A DNA stretch of 64,000 nt from the NCBI GenBank assembly GCA_963931925.1, contig OZ007580.1:9301001-9365000 (forward strand), read 5' to 3'. Every line of letters begins with the position of its first letter. Within the stretch, counting starts at the first letter, position 1. Below are positions 34,365 through 45,600 of the stretch, piece after piece. Made by a program: the position numbers and the translations under genes. The stretch is from Onchidella celtica (lineage: Eukaryota; Mollusca; Gastropoda; Systellommatophora; Onchidiidae). The notes beneath the pieces are model-generated. The model was not told the origin of the DNA, did no database searches, and saw nothing but the letters and a program-made list of their open reading frames with translations.

Positions 34365-35529
34365 AATTTTTTAATATCTTCTTTTTTTTTAAATTAAAAT
34401 TTTATGCTTTTTTTTTTTTTACACTTTATTTGAGTCCATCATCATGTATTATTTTGCAACAGGTAGTCTTCACGATGCGTGTTACTACCTATTCAGTAAA
34501 AATAGAAAATTTAAAAGAAATAATTATTAGAAAAGGAACAGTAAGTAGTAACGACAGCAACAGTAATAATGACAAGTTACAAATAAGCAAGAAATCAATA
34601 GGGATAGGTAATATGTTGAAAATTTTACATAATATGCACGAAAAAGACATGGGCGATCATAGACGAACTCAAAGTCTTTGTTCCGGAACAGGCACTGTAC
34701 TCGATCCTGATTTATTGCCCTCACTTATTGCCTCCCCCCCCCCCCCCTTTTTTGTTGTTGTTTGTTTGTTTGTACGTAAAGTATTTTCATGGGACCCAGG
34801 TCGAAATTAGCCTTCTAAACGCCCCCCCCCCTCCCCCCATTTTCTGCTTGTGGACGAATTCAGATTTTGTGAGAATTTGTTCTTAGGGGCGTAATTAAGG
34901 CGTATTGGTAATCATTTGGTTGACTTGATGTTAAATATTGTAGAAGTTACCAAAATATTAACCTTCATTGCCTTGAGTTCTTGTGGGAACTGCAGCCGAG
35001 TGATAAATTTCCGTGTATCAATGGTGACACTGTGTGGGGTCTGGAGGCTTGCATGTGTTTTACCTGCACGATGGACTGGATAATCGACACAGAGAACTGC
35101 AAACATTTTACGCTGTCACTGAGCGTAGTAACAGCAGAGAGAACAGTCAGCACACCAGTGTTTGTACCTCCCATTTACAAGTACACAAAGAATTCCCGCT
35201 GTGCGCTTTGTGTACTGATACAGAGGTAACATGTTGATGTATACTGGGACTTAGAGCAGACGTGCTGCTTGGTGTGTAAACAAACCCGCGTTGGTAACTG
35301 TACTTCGCCGGCTTGTGTCGCACCGACTTTGGGCTGCGGTGAGAACTGGCGCACAAGGTTATGACAGTGTCATTAGAGGACGCTGTCGCTTACCTGAGGC
35401 TATGCCATGGTTTGTAAGTTTTACATTTTTGACTTTCCATATTCCGGTGAGACGGAATTTAGATTTACCTTTTTTTCTGAAGGGGGGGGGGGAGGGGTCG
35501 AAAAAGGAGCATTCAAGGTTTGTTCATAA
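34365..35529. other. Non-coding spacer
   Basis: T-rich and A-rich runs at 34380-34420, poly(C) near 34733-34747 followed by GTTGTT. Small open frames around 34980-35240 lack recognisable motifs. Poly(G) near 35481-35490. Confidence 0.5.
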
Positions 35530-35546
35530 GCAATCGAAGGTTGGGG

Positions 35547-35912
35547 AGACACGGTGGTCTATAGAGGCAAGGTACTCGCCTCTCATGCGAAGGTAAGTTC
35601 GAATCCCGGTCGGTGCAGGCATATTGGAATTCTGGGATTTTATTTTCCTGTCCCTGATCCTATGGCAGGTTGGATCAAGCACCTAGACTTCTCAGATAAG
35701 GACGAAAAATTCGGGGGGCCCGTGTGCATATTGAAGTTATCCTGGCGGTTGGAAATCGTGCAGAGCAGGCCGAGCAAGGCCGCTGCCCGGGCAAAATTCT
35801 TTAAAAAAAACAAACAACTAGATCTAATCTCTACCGCAACAAGAAAAATAGAAAAGAAAAAGTGAGGTGCAAATGCCAAGGGCAGCGAACCTCCTAAAAT
35901 AAAGACCTAAAC
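35547..35912 (+). mobile_element. tRNA-derived SINE, copy B, with 17-bp target duplication
   Basis: The tRNA-like head runs from about 35543 to 35620, with an A-box-like GTGGTCTATAGAGG and B box AGTTCGAATCC (35596-35606). The body includes CCTGTCCCTGATCCTATGGC and the family end GTGAGGTGCAAATGCCAAGG near 35863-35882. The flanks GCAATCGAAGGTTGGGG (35530-35546) and GCAATCGAATGTTGGGG (35913-35929) differ at one of 17 positions, so insertion is relatively young. The last bases of the left duplicate may overlap the element's own GGGG start. The 3' part contains an A-rich AAAAAACAAACAAC and AGAAAAATAGAAAAG stretch that other copies lack or share weakly. Confidence 0.94.
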
Positions 35913-35929
35913 GCAATCGAATGTTGGGG

Positions 35930-36833
35930 TCTTTGACATAATGACTATGTATCATTTTAAGCGGACTAGACAGAACAGATAATTCAGACAAACAACGTAC
36001 ACAACCCAAAGGTGAAGAATGACGTGCTTGCGAGACTCGCCATCTTTGGCTTCGAGCATTTTGTATTCCCCTGAAAGCATTGGCCTCATCAGGAGTTTAT
36101 AACGGGGAATTAAGAGACTGCGTTTGCATAGTAATGCATTTGTGACTTGTATGTATGTGTGTGTGTGAGAGAGAGAGAGAGAAAAGAAAAACGACCCTGT
36201 CTTTTCAATGTCGTCCCAAGAGAACCCCTTTGTATTCATTCTACAAAATGACTGTCGTCAGCGTCTTTTAGGCAGGAAAGAAACGGGGACATATAGATCT
36301 AGATAAAACTCAGTGTTGCTGCGTGCAGGCAAAACAGCTCTTCCGGCCTACCGTATTTGAAGCAGTGTATAGTAATGTTGGAAACAACTGCAGAAGGGAC
36401 CACATAAAAACGTCTCTATTTGGGCGCCCAGAAGACCTTGACACAGTCGTCGACAGTCGCGTCTGAATGATTATGTCAGTGCGGTGGAGATGTTGTGAAG
36501 GGAAGGAACGGTGATTCATAAGAGTATTATACAAATCGGATTTGATCATGTCCTGAAGGTGGAGGTTACTGTAGTACATTCCCAGGTCGCAGAAAGCTGG
36601 AGGGTTTTACATTCAGTGGCCTACATTTTTCACAATGAAATGAGTGTTTGTGTGTGTGTCCCGTATGCATAGACACATGACACACTTCTTGACAGCGGGT
36701 GCGTTGCCTGGTGTGTGCAAGGTTGTCTCATAGTGCGTGGGATGAATCACTGTGTCACCTTTCACGTAGCGGTGTAGGGAGGAGGAAGTTGGGGTGGGGG
36801 GGGGGGTGATAATTACAGAATTCAGAGGCAGAG
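35930..36833. other. Non-coding spacer
   Basis: (TG)n/(AG)n tract at about 36153-36184 and poly(G) at about 36796-36806. No recognisable gene. Confidence 0.5.
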
Positions 36834-36863
36834 CCAAGACCCACTACGCGTAGTGGGTCTTGG
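36834..36863. repeat. Perfect 30-bp palindrome
   Basis: CCAAGACCCACTACG is followed without spacer by its exact reverse complement, giving ACGCGT at the centre. It has no loop and stops abruptly on both sides. It could be a collapsed inverted-repeat element (two TIR tips fused) or a protein-binding palindrome. Confidence 0.97.
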
Positions 36864-38805
36864 GGCAGAGTATAGGTACGTTGTTACTGTAAGCTTCTTG
36901 AGACGGTGGGAACTATAAAGACTACATTCTTTGCTATAGAGCGCAGTCCGGGAGGGGGTGGGAGGGGGGAGCAAATAGATAATGAGATTGACGTGTCCCC
37001 AGGAATCACACTAGTTTCACGCTCTACAGGTGACCTGGAGGAGTGTGCGGAGATTTTGTCGCCAGGTGAACACCCGCAGCGGTGCTCAACACAACCAACA
37101 GGTGACGACAGCTAGGGTAGGAACTGATTGTACATAGATTGAGTCTGAGATTCGGGGGTATGGAGAGAAACAAGAAAATAGAAATGTTTTTTTTTTTTTT
37201 TAAACAGAAAGCCAGATGAGAACAAGTAAGAAAAGTTGAAAAACGAATAGAAAGTCAAAATACAGGAAGAGCGACATAAAAGACTGGTGGTCCTACAAGA
37301 TTAGGGAATGTTTTACATGATAATGAAAATAAAGAAAAGAAAGAACAAGCGAGAAGAGTGGAAAAAATAGAAGAAAAACAACACAAACAACAAGAACTAC
37401 ACACACGACTCCGTGATCCAGAGTAGTAGAGAATGTTTTAGTATTTAGTAGATATTTTAACGTCAGAACAGTGGAACAATTTTTTCCAATACAAAACAGC
37501 ACTGAAAGTCTACACCTTTGACCCAGTGATCCAGTTTTTCAACTTCAAAGGCCGTGCTCATTTTAGTGGCAGTAATGTGACTCTAGTACTATTATCACAC
37601 GTGGAACCTTTGTGTGTTGGCTTTTTGTGCTACATCTGGAAGTCAGATCAAAGCGTAACGGTTTACTTTCTCTTTGACAAGCATACCTGGCCTCTTTGTT
37701 CTGATAGCAGGCGGTTTGGTAGTGAATTAATATTACATAACCTAATGTTCATTAGTGCAGAAAGGTACCGGTGCAGCAGGTGCAGAAAGAGGCTGGGGAG
37801 CTGCAAACAGCGTCAACGATTGCGATAATTTCATTGAGCGTGTGGCTTAATCATGAACATGGAATTATCCCAGCAGGTCAAGCGGGGTCTGTGATTGTAG
37901 ACTGCTGACTGTCTGGTATTGGCCACAGAAACTGGCGTACAGGAAGCACTGAATATAATTATATAACGCATCATAAATCACGAAAAGGGTCAATTATGCG
38001 AAAGACAGCGTAGCATTAATTTGTGCATGGCAGTGATTCGAACCTGTCGCTTACTGTGGAATAGGAACAATGGCGTTATTAGGGACAAACGCACTATTGA
38101 GTACTCCGCCTGAAAATGCACATTTAGGGACACCAACCTATATTATTTTGTCATGTTACCTTATGCCATCAATGTCTTTATATGTTCATACACCATTAGT
38201 TCAAACTATCTCCATGACAGAAACTCATCCATAGTTAAACGTAAACTATAGGAAATTAACTGGTTGCCTTAAAAGTTTATTAATATTCACTAAGTATCAG
38301 CTAAAAAACAACAACGATCCACACCCAAACGCCGCAGTATACTCTAGTTGCGTAACCAGCACATTACAAAGTGGCATACATGTATATATATCTGCGTGCG
38401 GGCTTAGGTTTTTTTGTTGCCACATTTTAAAGCCAAAACTAGAGCTGCAGGTTGCCAATTTCCTCGGAAAATTAATGGGAAAATCTTGACAATGTGGCCG
38501 TGAGAAGGCAAAACATTAGAACAGACAAATATCGCTTGCTCGAATCTCAAATGCCAGTTGTTGTTTTTTTGTATCTTCAAGGCAACCGAAAAACACCTTC
38601 GTGATACATTTGTACATACATATGTATATAGGAAGCTCCTATTCAGGGAACTAATGGATTTGACATTAGATTAGCGTGAAGTACTTGTGGTAATGCAATG
38701 TCTAACGAAACTGGAGAGTCCATTGGCACTCGGCATGCTCGGGATACAAGCTTAAACCCTTTGGTAAAGAACTAGTTGCATTTAGAAATACATGTATCTT
38801 CCTGT
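36864..38805. other. Non-coding spacer
   Basis: No gene is recognised. Three CAGGTGA motifs lie at about 37027-37103 and a poly(T) at 37186-37201. A 100-codon frame at 37526-37828 has no domain. Confidence 0.5.
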
Positions 38806-38809
38806 TTAA

Positions 38810-39029
38810 GGCTTATGGCACACCAAGTGAAGTCTGGTTTGTGTCTGTCTTGACTCAGTGCGCGAGGTGTCACTTTCCAACAGCTGACTGAAGACAGTGT
38901 TGACGCACTCGAACAAGTGAGACAGACTTGTCTCGGCCTGCCCAGTGGGCGAGGTCCCATTTAACTCAATAGTGCACATCTCACGCTGAAACCGAGACAG
39001 GACAGACTTGACTCGGTGTGTCACCAGCC
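38810..39029. mobile_element. Palindromic MITE family P, copy 2, flanked by TTAA
   Basis: The left end GGCTTATGGCACACCAAGTG and the inverted right end GGCTGGTGACACACCGAGTC form imperfect TIRs. Each is bordered by TTAA (38806-38809 and 39030-39033), the target duplication of piggyBac and Kolobok transposons. The interior contains TTGACTCAGTGCGCGAG, CAGACTTGTCTCGG and GTGGGCGAGGTCCC, shared with copies at 13.3 and 58.9 kb. It is 220 bp with no coding frame. Confidence 0.8.
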
Positions 39030-39033
39030 TTAA

Positions 39034-39460
39034 ACTGATCTTAGTGTGGTTTAAAGTCGAGATGTTTTAGAATTAAGAATCTGTTGCAAACGGCAGAGCT
39101 TCACACAATCACCCAGGGTGCAATATGTAGATGCCATTTTACAGAACGGTGGTGGGAAACACCGAAAGGCTCTGTACTATGAAGGCACCGTTTAATGTTC
39201 ACGTTCCCATAAACGTTAATGGGTGCAGCCCCAGCCTCGGCCGAGCCAATTATTGCTCATTATATATGCCAATAATCTTGACTTTAACCCGTGATTATCA
39301 CATTTCTGGCTTTGCAATGTGGCCCGCGCCATTGGGCGAGCATTGTAATTATGCATGCATGACAACGGCACATCTCAACACAGAGGGCATTACAAACACT
39401 TTGGTCTCCCACCATAGGGGCATAATTTAGTAATTTTTCCTGCGGTAGACAAGGAAAATA
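39034..39460. promoter_or_regulatory. Repeat-free block of regulatory character (speculative)
   Basis: Positions 39130-39430 lack simple repeats and carry clustered TAAT/ATTA and octamer-like motifs, including GTAATTATGCATGCATGA and GAGCCAATTATTGC. Such blocks are often conserved enhancers near developmental genes, but I have no comparison to prove conservation. The 99-codon frame across it has no recognisable domain. Confidence 0.2.
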
Positions 39461-39733
39461 GAAATGGTGGTTCTCTAGTTCACATGTGCTGCTAGACGAG
39501 AAATGGTGGTTCTCTAGTTCACATGTGCTGTTAGACGAGAAATAGTGGTTCTCTAGTTCACATGTGCTGCTAGACGAGAAATAGTGGTTCTCTAGTTCAC
39601 GTGTGTTGCTAGACGAGAAATGGTGGTTCTCTAGTTCACATGTGCTGCTAGACGAGAAACAGTGGTTCTCTAGTTCACATGTGCTGCTAGACGAGAAATA
39701 GTGGTTCTCTAGTTCACATGTGCTGCTAGACGA
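39461..39733 (+). repeat. Minisatellite, exactly 7 x 39 bp
   Basis: Seven head-to-tail units of GAAATGGTGGTTCTCTAGTT, then CACATGTGCTGCTAGACGA. Variation is limited to about one or two bases per unit (ATGG/ATAG/ACAG; one CACGTGTGTTG). Most units hold the palindromic E-box CACATGTG. There is no open frame through the array. Confidence 0.98.
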
Positions 39734-41188
39734 CTAAGTTCTCCTGCTGAGCTTTTTTGTTCAGTTTCTTTACGTTCCACAAATATTAAATGCTTGAGTT
39801 TGAGTTTGAATATTTGGGGATAACGGCGCGACGTCACAGTTTTTTCGTTACCATATCTCTTTTTGAGCTAGCTTTCACCCCTCAGTTGCCTATAGGTAAG
39901 ATCAAATAAAAGCGAAGTTAAAGATCTAACGGGAAAAGCCCCGGATTAAAAAATCTGACGGGAAAAGGCCTGTACTGTAAAGTATGCCTATATTATGAAT
40001 TTGTAAATATTATAAAAGTCTGTTAAAGCAAATTGTGGTGTTCGACCTCTTTCAGAAATGACAAGATGTGCTGCGGATCCACGTCAGAAAATAATTCTTT
40101 CGTGGACCCGCAGGCATAGTGGCTTCTTCGGATGTGTGCGAAATCCACACATTTTGTTAAAATGTAGCTGATAGTTAGCTTTTGATAGCAGCAACGTTGT
40201 TGGCAACCAAAGTTCCCTTTTCTTAAGTATAAGACTATGAAAAGGGAAAACCAAATATTTTACAACGGGCTTAATGATTATACATGTATTATGGGGAAAG
40301 AACTCATTTTACGTTTTAATGTGAATGGGACCGTAAAGTAGCGCCTTCATGTAGCCACATATTTGCTGTTTTGACAAGAGCCTATGATCCCGACAAAATA
40401 ATGGGCGCCTTGCATTCAATTTTGTTTCATGCAGCAGTGCCTTGCCGTGTTGACAGCATAAAACTTTCAAGCATACACTCGGCTCGCCAGCAAATGCCTT
40501 GATCTTAAACCGTGCCACAACAAGCAAGTGCACTTTCAATTCTGCCCTGTAAATGGGAATTAAAAGGGATAGATGTTGCTGAACTAGCGTCTAATTTGGG
40601 TGCTTGGCAATCAGTTTCATTGACCCCCTTTTTATCGAATCTCACGTTGCTGTTTTTTTTTTGTGTGTGAATGTATGTTATGTGTTCTTCGAATTGGCAA
40701 AGATTTATCATAGGCTTGAATGGTAGCTTTTAATGAAAGAGATATCTATTTTTTTTGTTTAAATCTTGGCTCCATGTATGAAAACTGATACATTCCCTTT
40801 TCCAGGATTGGAGGGGGGGGGGGGCTGTTATGTCCGATCCCTACCCGCCAAGTAATATCCCTGACACTGATCGAAACATCATGCGGCATAATCCCACAAC
40901 GGTGCATGGGGGGACAGAAAAACAGTGAAATGGAGAAGAGTGAAAGAAATAACTGTACCTCCAGTTTTTCATCTTCCGTCGTTCAGGTACCTTGGTTTCC
41001 CCGTATAGTCCTAGATTTGCAGTGGTGATTTTCGCTTTTCCTTCACTTAAAAGATGAATTAATTGTTTTTTAAGTTTATAGCGTTTAGTGATTTACTGTT
41101 ATTGTAATGATTATTAATGTCGACTCACCTAATAACTTCTTGACAACAAATCATTCTCGTGTATAAAAAAAAAATAAAAATCCTAGCC
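39734..41188. other. Non-coding spacer
   Basis: A short near-duplicate (AGATCTAACGGGAAAAG and AATCTGACGGGAAAAGG) lies at 39920-39968 and a small hairpin (GGATCCACG ... CGTGGACCC) at about 40074-40110. Poly(G) at 40813-40824. No gene. Confidence 0.5.
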
Positions 41189-41688
41189 CAGAGGTTCTCA
41201 ACGTGGACGATATCGCCCCCCCCCCTCTCCGGGGGCGATTTTGATCGGGAGGCGGGAAAATGAGGAAACGGGCGACAAGGGGGCGAAAACATGAATGGCA
41301 GTCACTGACTTATTCATGGCAGTCAGTGACTTATTCATGGCAGTCAGTGACTTATTCATGGCAGTCAGTGACTTATTCATGGCAGTCAGTGACTTATTCA
41401 ACAACTCTGGTAAATGAACAGAAGAAAGCCTTTTCCTCCTCTTTTTTATTTTAAAGTGCGTTTGACAAAGAATGCTCTCTGTTTTATAATGAACATTCCA
41501 TGTTATTTTATTATATAAGGCTCTGAAAAACTTAACATCATTATTCGTGTGTAGTCTGCCTTCTTGTGAAATGTATCTGTTAGGTTGTTGTTGTTGTTGT
41601 TGTTGTTGTTTTTTTTTGGGGGGGGGGGGCGATGACAGAGCTTTTTGAGCGGGGGAGGGAGTTGCCTGAAAAAGGTTGAGTACCACTG
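41189..41688. mobile_element. hAT-like MITE, copy 2, with internal tandem expansion
   Basis: The left end CAGAGGTTCTCAACGTGGAC and inverted right end CAGTGGTACTCAACC pair as hAT-type TIRs. The flanking 8-mers TCCTAGCC (41181-41188) and ATCTAGCC (41689-41696) match at 6 of 8 positions. The interior shares GTGAAATGTATC, a GTTGTT/G-tract segment and GCAGTCACTGACTT with the 25.5-kb copy. It is 500 bp against 346 bp, partly because of a 5 x 21 bp array. No transposase is present; the 162-codon minus frame is an artefact of the repeat. Confidence 0.88.
41295..41399 (+). repeat. 5 x 21 bp tandem repeat inside the hAT MITE
   Basis: Five units of ATGGCAGTCAGTGACTTATTC; the first has CACTG in place of CAGTG. 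The related MITE at 25.56 kb carries the equivalent segment once, so the array arose within this copy. On the minus strand it encodes a seven-residue NKSLTAM repeat by chance. Confidence 0.98.
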
Positions 41689-41696
41689 ATCTAGCC

Positions 41697-42304
41697 CTTC
41701 ATAAGCCAGTCAGAAACAGCGATTTTAAAGGCAGTGAGACCTGTCAACAGGCGCTTTGAACTGTGTGAACTGTCTATCCTGTTCAACTTCGTTTGAGGTA
41801 TTTTTATAACTGTATGCAACCAAACCCGCATTCTCTTATCGCGGTTTTACCACTCATGACAGCAATCTTCTGATGTTTGTGTTTTGACGACAGCACCCAG
41901 TCCCATGTTTTTTTAACAGGTTGACCTGGTTCACAGGGCAGGTCAGATTCAAACAAATGGTTATCATGTGTGGCTGTTGCTGGGGGGGGGGGGGATCTAG
42001 TGTTTTACACACACAAAAAAAGCTATGGCTGAACAGTGCACACAACTAAGTATTTTCTCTGTTTGGTTTTGTAATGAGACCTCGTCCCCCTAACATCATC
42101 CATCATGTTTTTGCGACCTTCAAAACCCAGGCAGAAAATATCAAGGTTGAAAGAAGCTAATGAAAATATCAGTGAGGATGTGCACCAGTAAGTTCGTCAT
42201 ACATTCATGAATGGAAAAAAATGAAAATTTATTCTTTTTATCATAAAATTAATTACGAGGAGTTCTTTGTTTGTAGGAACTGGACATGATTATTGTTTTT
42301 ACTA
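41697..42304. other. Non-coding spacer
   Basis: Poly(G) at about 41981-41994. No gene or other repeat seen. Confidence 0.5.
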
Positions 42305-42671
42305 TTCCTAGTTGGCCCGCTGACTCGGGGAATACACGGCTGTGATTTTCAAAGTTGAGTTTCCATCACCGATGTGTAAATTGAAATTAAATTTCCTGTC
42401 ATACTTTTTAATTCCACTCGAAGAAAATACGTTTTTTTTTTCCTGGCTCAAAAATTGGGAAGACTTACTCCTGTTCAACTCAGTTGTGTGGCTCGAAATC
42501 AACGAAAGTAATAAAAATGTAGCGAACTTCTGGACCTTTTAAAATATGTCCAGGTGCACCTTTATGTCTTTCTATGCATAATATGATATTTTGTAGAATT
42601 TAAGCCGAGCGGTTAAAAATCCTTTAATGATTACATTGGAGACCTTACTTCCTTTATAATGTGATGATGAT
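42305..42671 (-). repeat. Dispersed repeat family Q, inverted copy
   Basis: Reverse-complement relative of 33929-34364, with the same block order. The pair forms a large inverted repeat with an arm spacing of about 8 kb. This copy lacks the 62-bp duplication. No coding frame was found. Confidence 0.88.
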
Positions 42672-45600
42672 TTGTATGCGTTCATTTTGTCCTCATGTCC
42701 AAAGTCAGTGAATGAAATCAGTCCCTGGGACATTTTAGGCTTACCAGATATTGCATTTTTTTTTTTTTTGATGGTGGAAATGGCCAAGCGTTTATCGAGT
42801 CGTTCAAGCGATGCACCGGCTCTGTCATCCCAGACAACCGGAACTTGTCAGGGAGATGTGCCAGAGAAGTGCAGCTATTCCCGGTGCTGACAGCCTCACA
42901 ATTGATAAATCTTCGTGCACGATGAGAACCATGGAATCCCCAGCCCCACTGAAACCCGAGGGCTTTGATGCATTGCAGTTTTTGTTTGTTCAGGCATAAC
43001 TCCACCAGAGGTTGATAAAATCTTTTCTGGTTTTAATTTTTATGTCTGTGTTTTTTTCTATTACGCCAGTCTGCCGTTGCGGTTTTTCGACCAGGACATA
43101 TTCCGATATCTCACTCAAAGACCAGTAATTTCAGATTGCCGAGAAACAAACGTGAATAGACGCAGAGCCCATTATGTTATGCCATGAATTGAATGGCGTA
43201 GTTTTGTATAATGCCCAAGTCACAAATTGCTAAAATTGAGATATTGAGCAGAAAGTGTTTTTCATACATGGAGTGACTCAGTCACTCTGAACACTTCAGC
43301 TCTTTCAAAATATGCGTCTCTGTATCCCTTATCTGGGTTAATATGCTCTTCACAGAATGCACTGCACTCGCTGGTCATTATGGGCAACTAATCGTGAGCT
43401 TTGGTGTGGTGTAAAATTAAACCATTCAATTCTAAACTTTCTGGTTCGTCAACATGTTCACAAACGCATACAAATATAAATTTTCTTACCCTGTATTTCT
43501 ATCATGACTTGGTCAAAATGTTGCCGCTTGGAATGTCAGGTGATTTAGGGAACCCTTTATACACATATTTAAATATGCAGGCTGTAAATTATCCAACTAA
43601 TTCGGGGAATTCCCTCCCCAAGTAAAGAATGTGGGAAAGGCCATAAAGACTAGATTGCCGTCTACTTGAAGCATTGCCAGTTGAGCTGCGCCAGCTGTTG
43701 CTGTGTGAAAAGACATCATATTGCTACCAGTGTAACGTGTGAAAAGATATGGCAATGACGTGCGATTTGAAAGAGGAGAGAGGGTGAGGTAGGTAGGTAG
43801 GAAGGGTTAATCCTGTCTACGTGGCCTGGTGAATGTTCATAATCCAGATTTGGATTCTGTATATTTGCAGGCTGGCAGTACTTTCACTCGAGTTATCATC
43901 ATACCTGTCGGTAACCATGGATAACTTGTTTGTTTTAATTCTCGGATGTTTCTTTTCATCAAACTGTGTAAACCTCCGTTAATGAATTGTGAGTTGATCC
44001 TCAGCAAAGTTCCGCCCCAGTCTGGCTCGCGCACTCACACACACATGCACACGGAGAAACACACGAAATTGTTTCTGTCATCAACTTATATTATTTAGAT
44101 TAACAAACCACTTCATTTTCATTGATTTTCGGACAATTCAAGATTTGGAACAGCCGCGAGCTTAGCATGTTTTCGAAACGTGGGTAGGAGGGAGAGGAAA
44201 GAAGTGGAAACAGTCAACAGTTCCCAGAAGTCTTCATCGTGAATTAAACAATAGAACAAAATTTCGGTGTCTGCAATCTCATAGTGTCAACCTCAAGCCT
44301 ACCCTATGTCGATTCGTTTAACTGGCTGTCACTTTGCCAGAGTACGCTTGAATTCCTGGCATCGAGCGGAACTACTGCTCACTTTGTTGAATGGTCCTGT
44401 CTACCAAGACCATGTTCGAATAATTGATAGGGTTTTGCGGGAAGCATTAAAAGCTTGTAGGGTGCCGTGCTTGTCTAGGACGATAATTACACGATCCGCT
44501 AAATACTAGCGTGGACTGGAAGTCTGTATTAAGTGATCTTGCCGCTGTGTGGCGGAGGAATGGGTCTTACTGACTTGTCCACTTTTCATCTGGATCTCTT
44601 AGCTGCTTTCGTTTACAACAGTTCACTCTCACTTCTTGCATTTCTCTCTATATGATATACCAAGAAAGGGAGCGTCAGCTGACAGGGACAGATGCATGTC
44701 TTATAATACAGAATCATAGTAAAGAAGCAGGTCTATGGAAGTACTCTTTCCTTGTATAGCCTGTTGTGGTATTATTACCTTTCCTCACAAAAATGCACAA
44801 CACTGAACAGGATTGAAATACTGACATTTATATGGCTATTGTCCCATTTCACCTATTTTGAGGCATTACAATTATTTTTTGGTGTATCTCCTCTGAAACA
44901 TTTCTTTATGCAACCATTTGTAAATTTATTGCTTAGATCCGTTTTTGTGAAACCATGCACTTTTATCTTGCAACGATTAGACTGATCAATAAATCATAGC
45001 AAACCCAGCTTAATGGTTATCGAACTGACGCGCCGTGAAATTAAAGCCCACAGTCGTTATCTTACACTTTTTGAGCCGATTACGGTTGAACGGTAGTCTA
45101 TTAGACAACCATGCACTTGCTACTCATTGTTGTGAGCCGGGGTTGCTGGATGTTCTAATGTATACGACACCATGAAATATTTGTCGTGTGTTTGATCATC
45201 AGAGAGACAAAACTACAGAAACAACAGTGCAGCACAGCCTTCTCTGCAGCAAGAGCAGTAGCAAGTCAGCTGCATGTCAGAGCTCAAAGTGAACAATTCT
45301 GAAAACCTCTGTTTTCCATGTGAACCTTGCGGCTCATCAACATAGACCAACAAAACCATACATTATAGTAAGAAGAATATACGTTAATGTGTCTATGTAC
45401 TCATAAATGACCCGGCTTGAGCCACAGAACGGAGAAACCCTCAGAATTCAATGTACCAGCGGACGCCCGCGAGCGAATGTGCATCGAGCTTTGTGAAAAT
45501 GGGTCACTCATTTTTGTGATGTTGAATGTCGCGGTGAAAAAATAACGTGACGCACGGCGAGCCGTGTGTAATAATTATACCCAGAAAATAGGTTAAAAAC

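Noticed and set aside
38020-38075. tRNA-like B box (minus strand AGGTTCGAATCAC)
   Set aside because: No A box at the right distance and no cloverleaf or SINE body; an 11-mer match alone is insufficient.
41198-41686. 162-codon minus frame with a repeated NKSLTAM heptapeptide as a repeat protein
   Set aside because: The heptapeptide is the 21-bp tandem unit inside a MITE; the related MITE has a single unit and no frame.
42770-43000. Possible coding exon in a less AT-rich patch
   Set aside because: Open in more than one frame on both strands, but no domain, no clear acceptor or donor pair and no codon bias that favours one frame.
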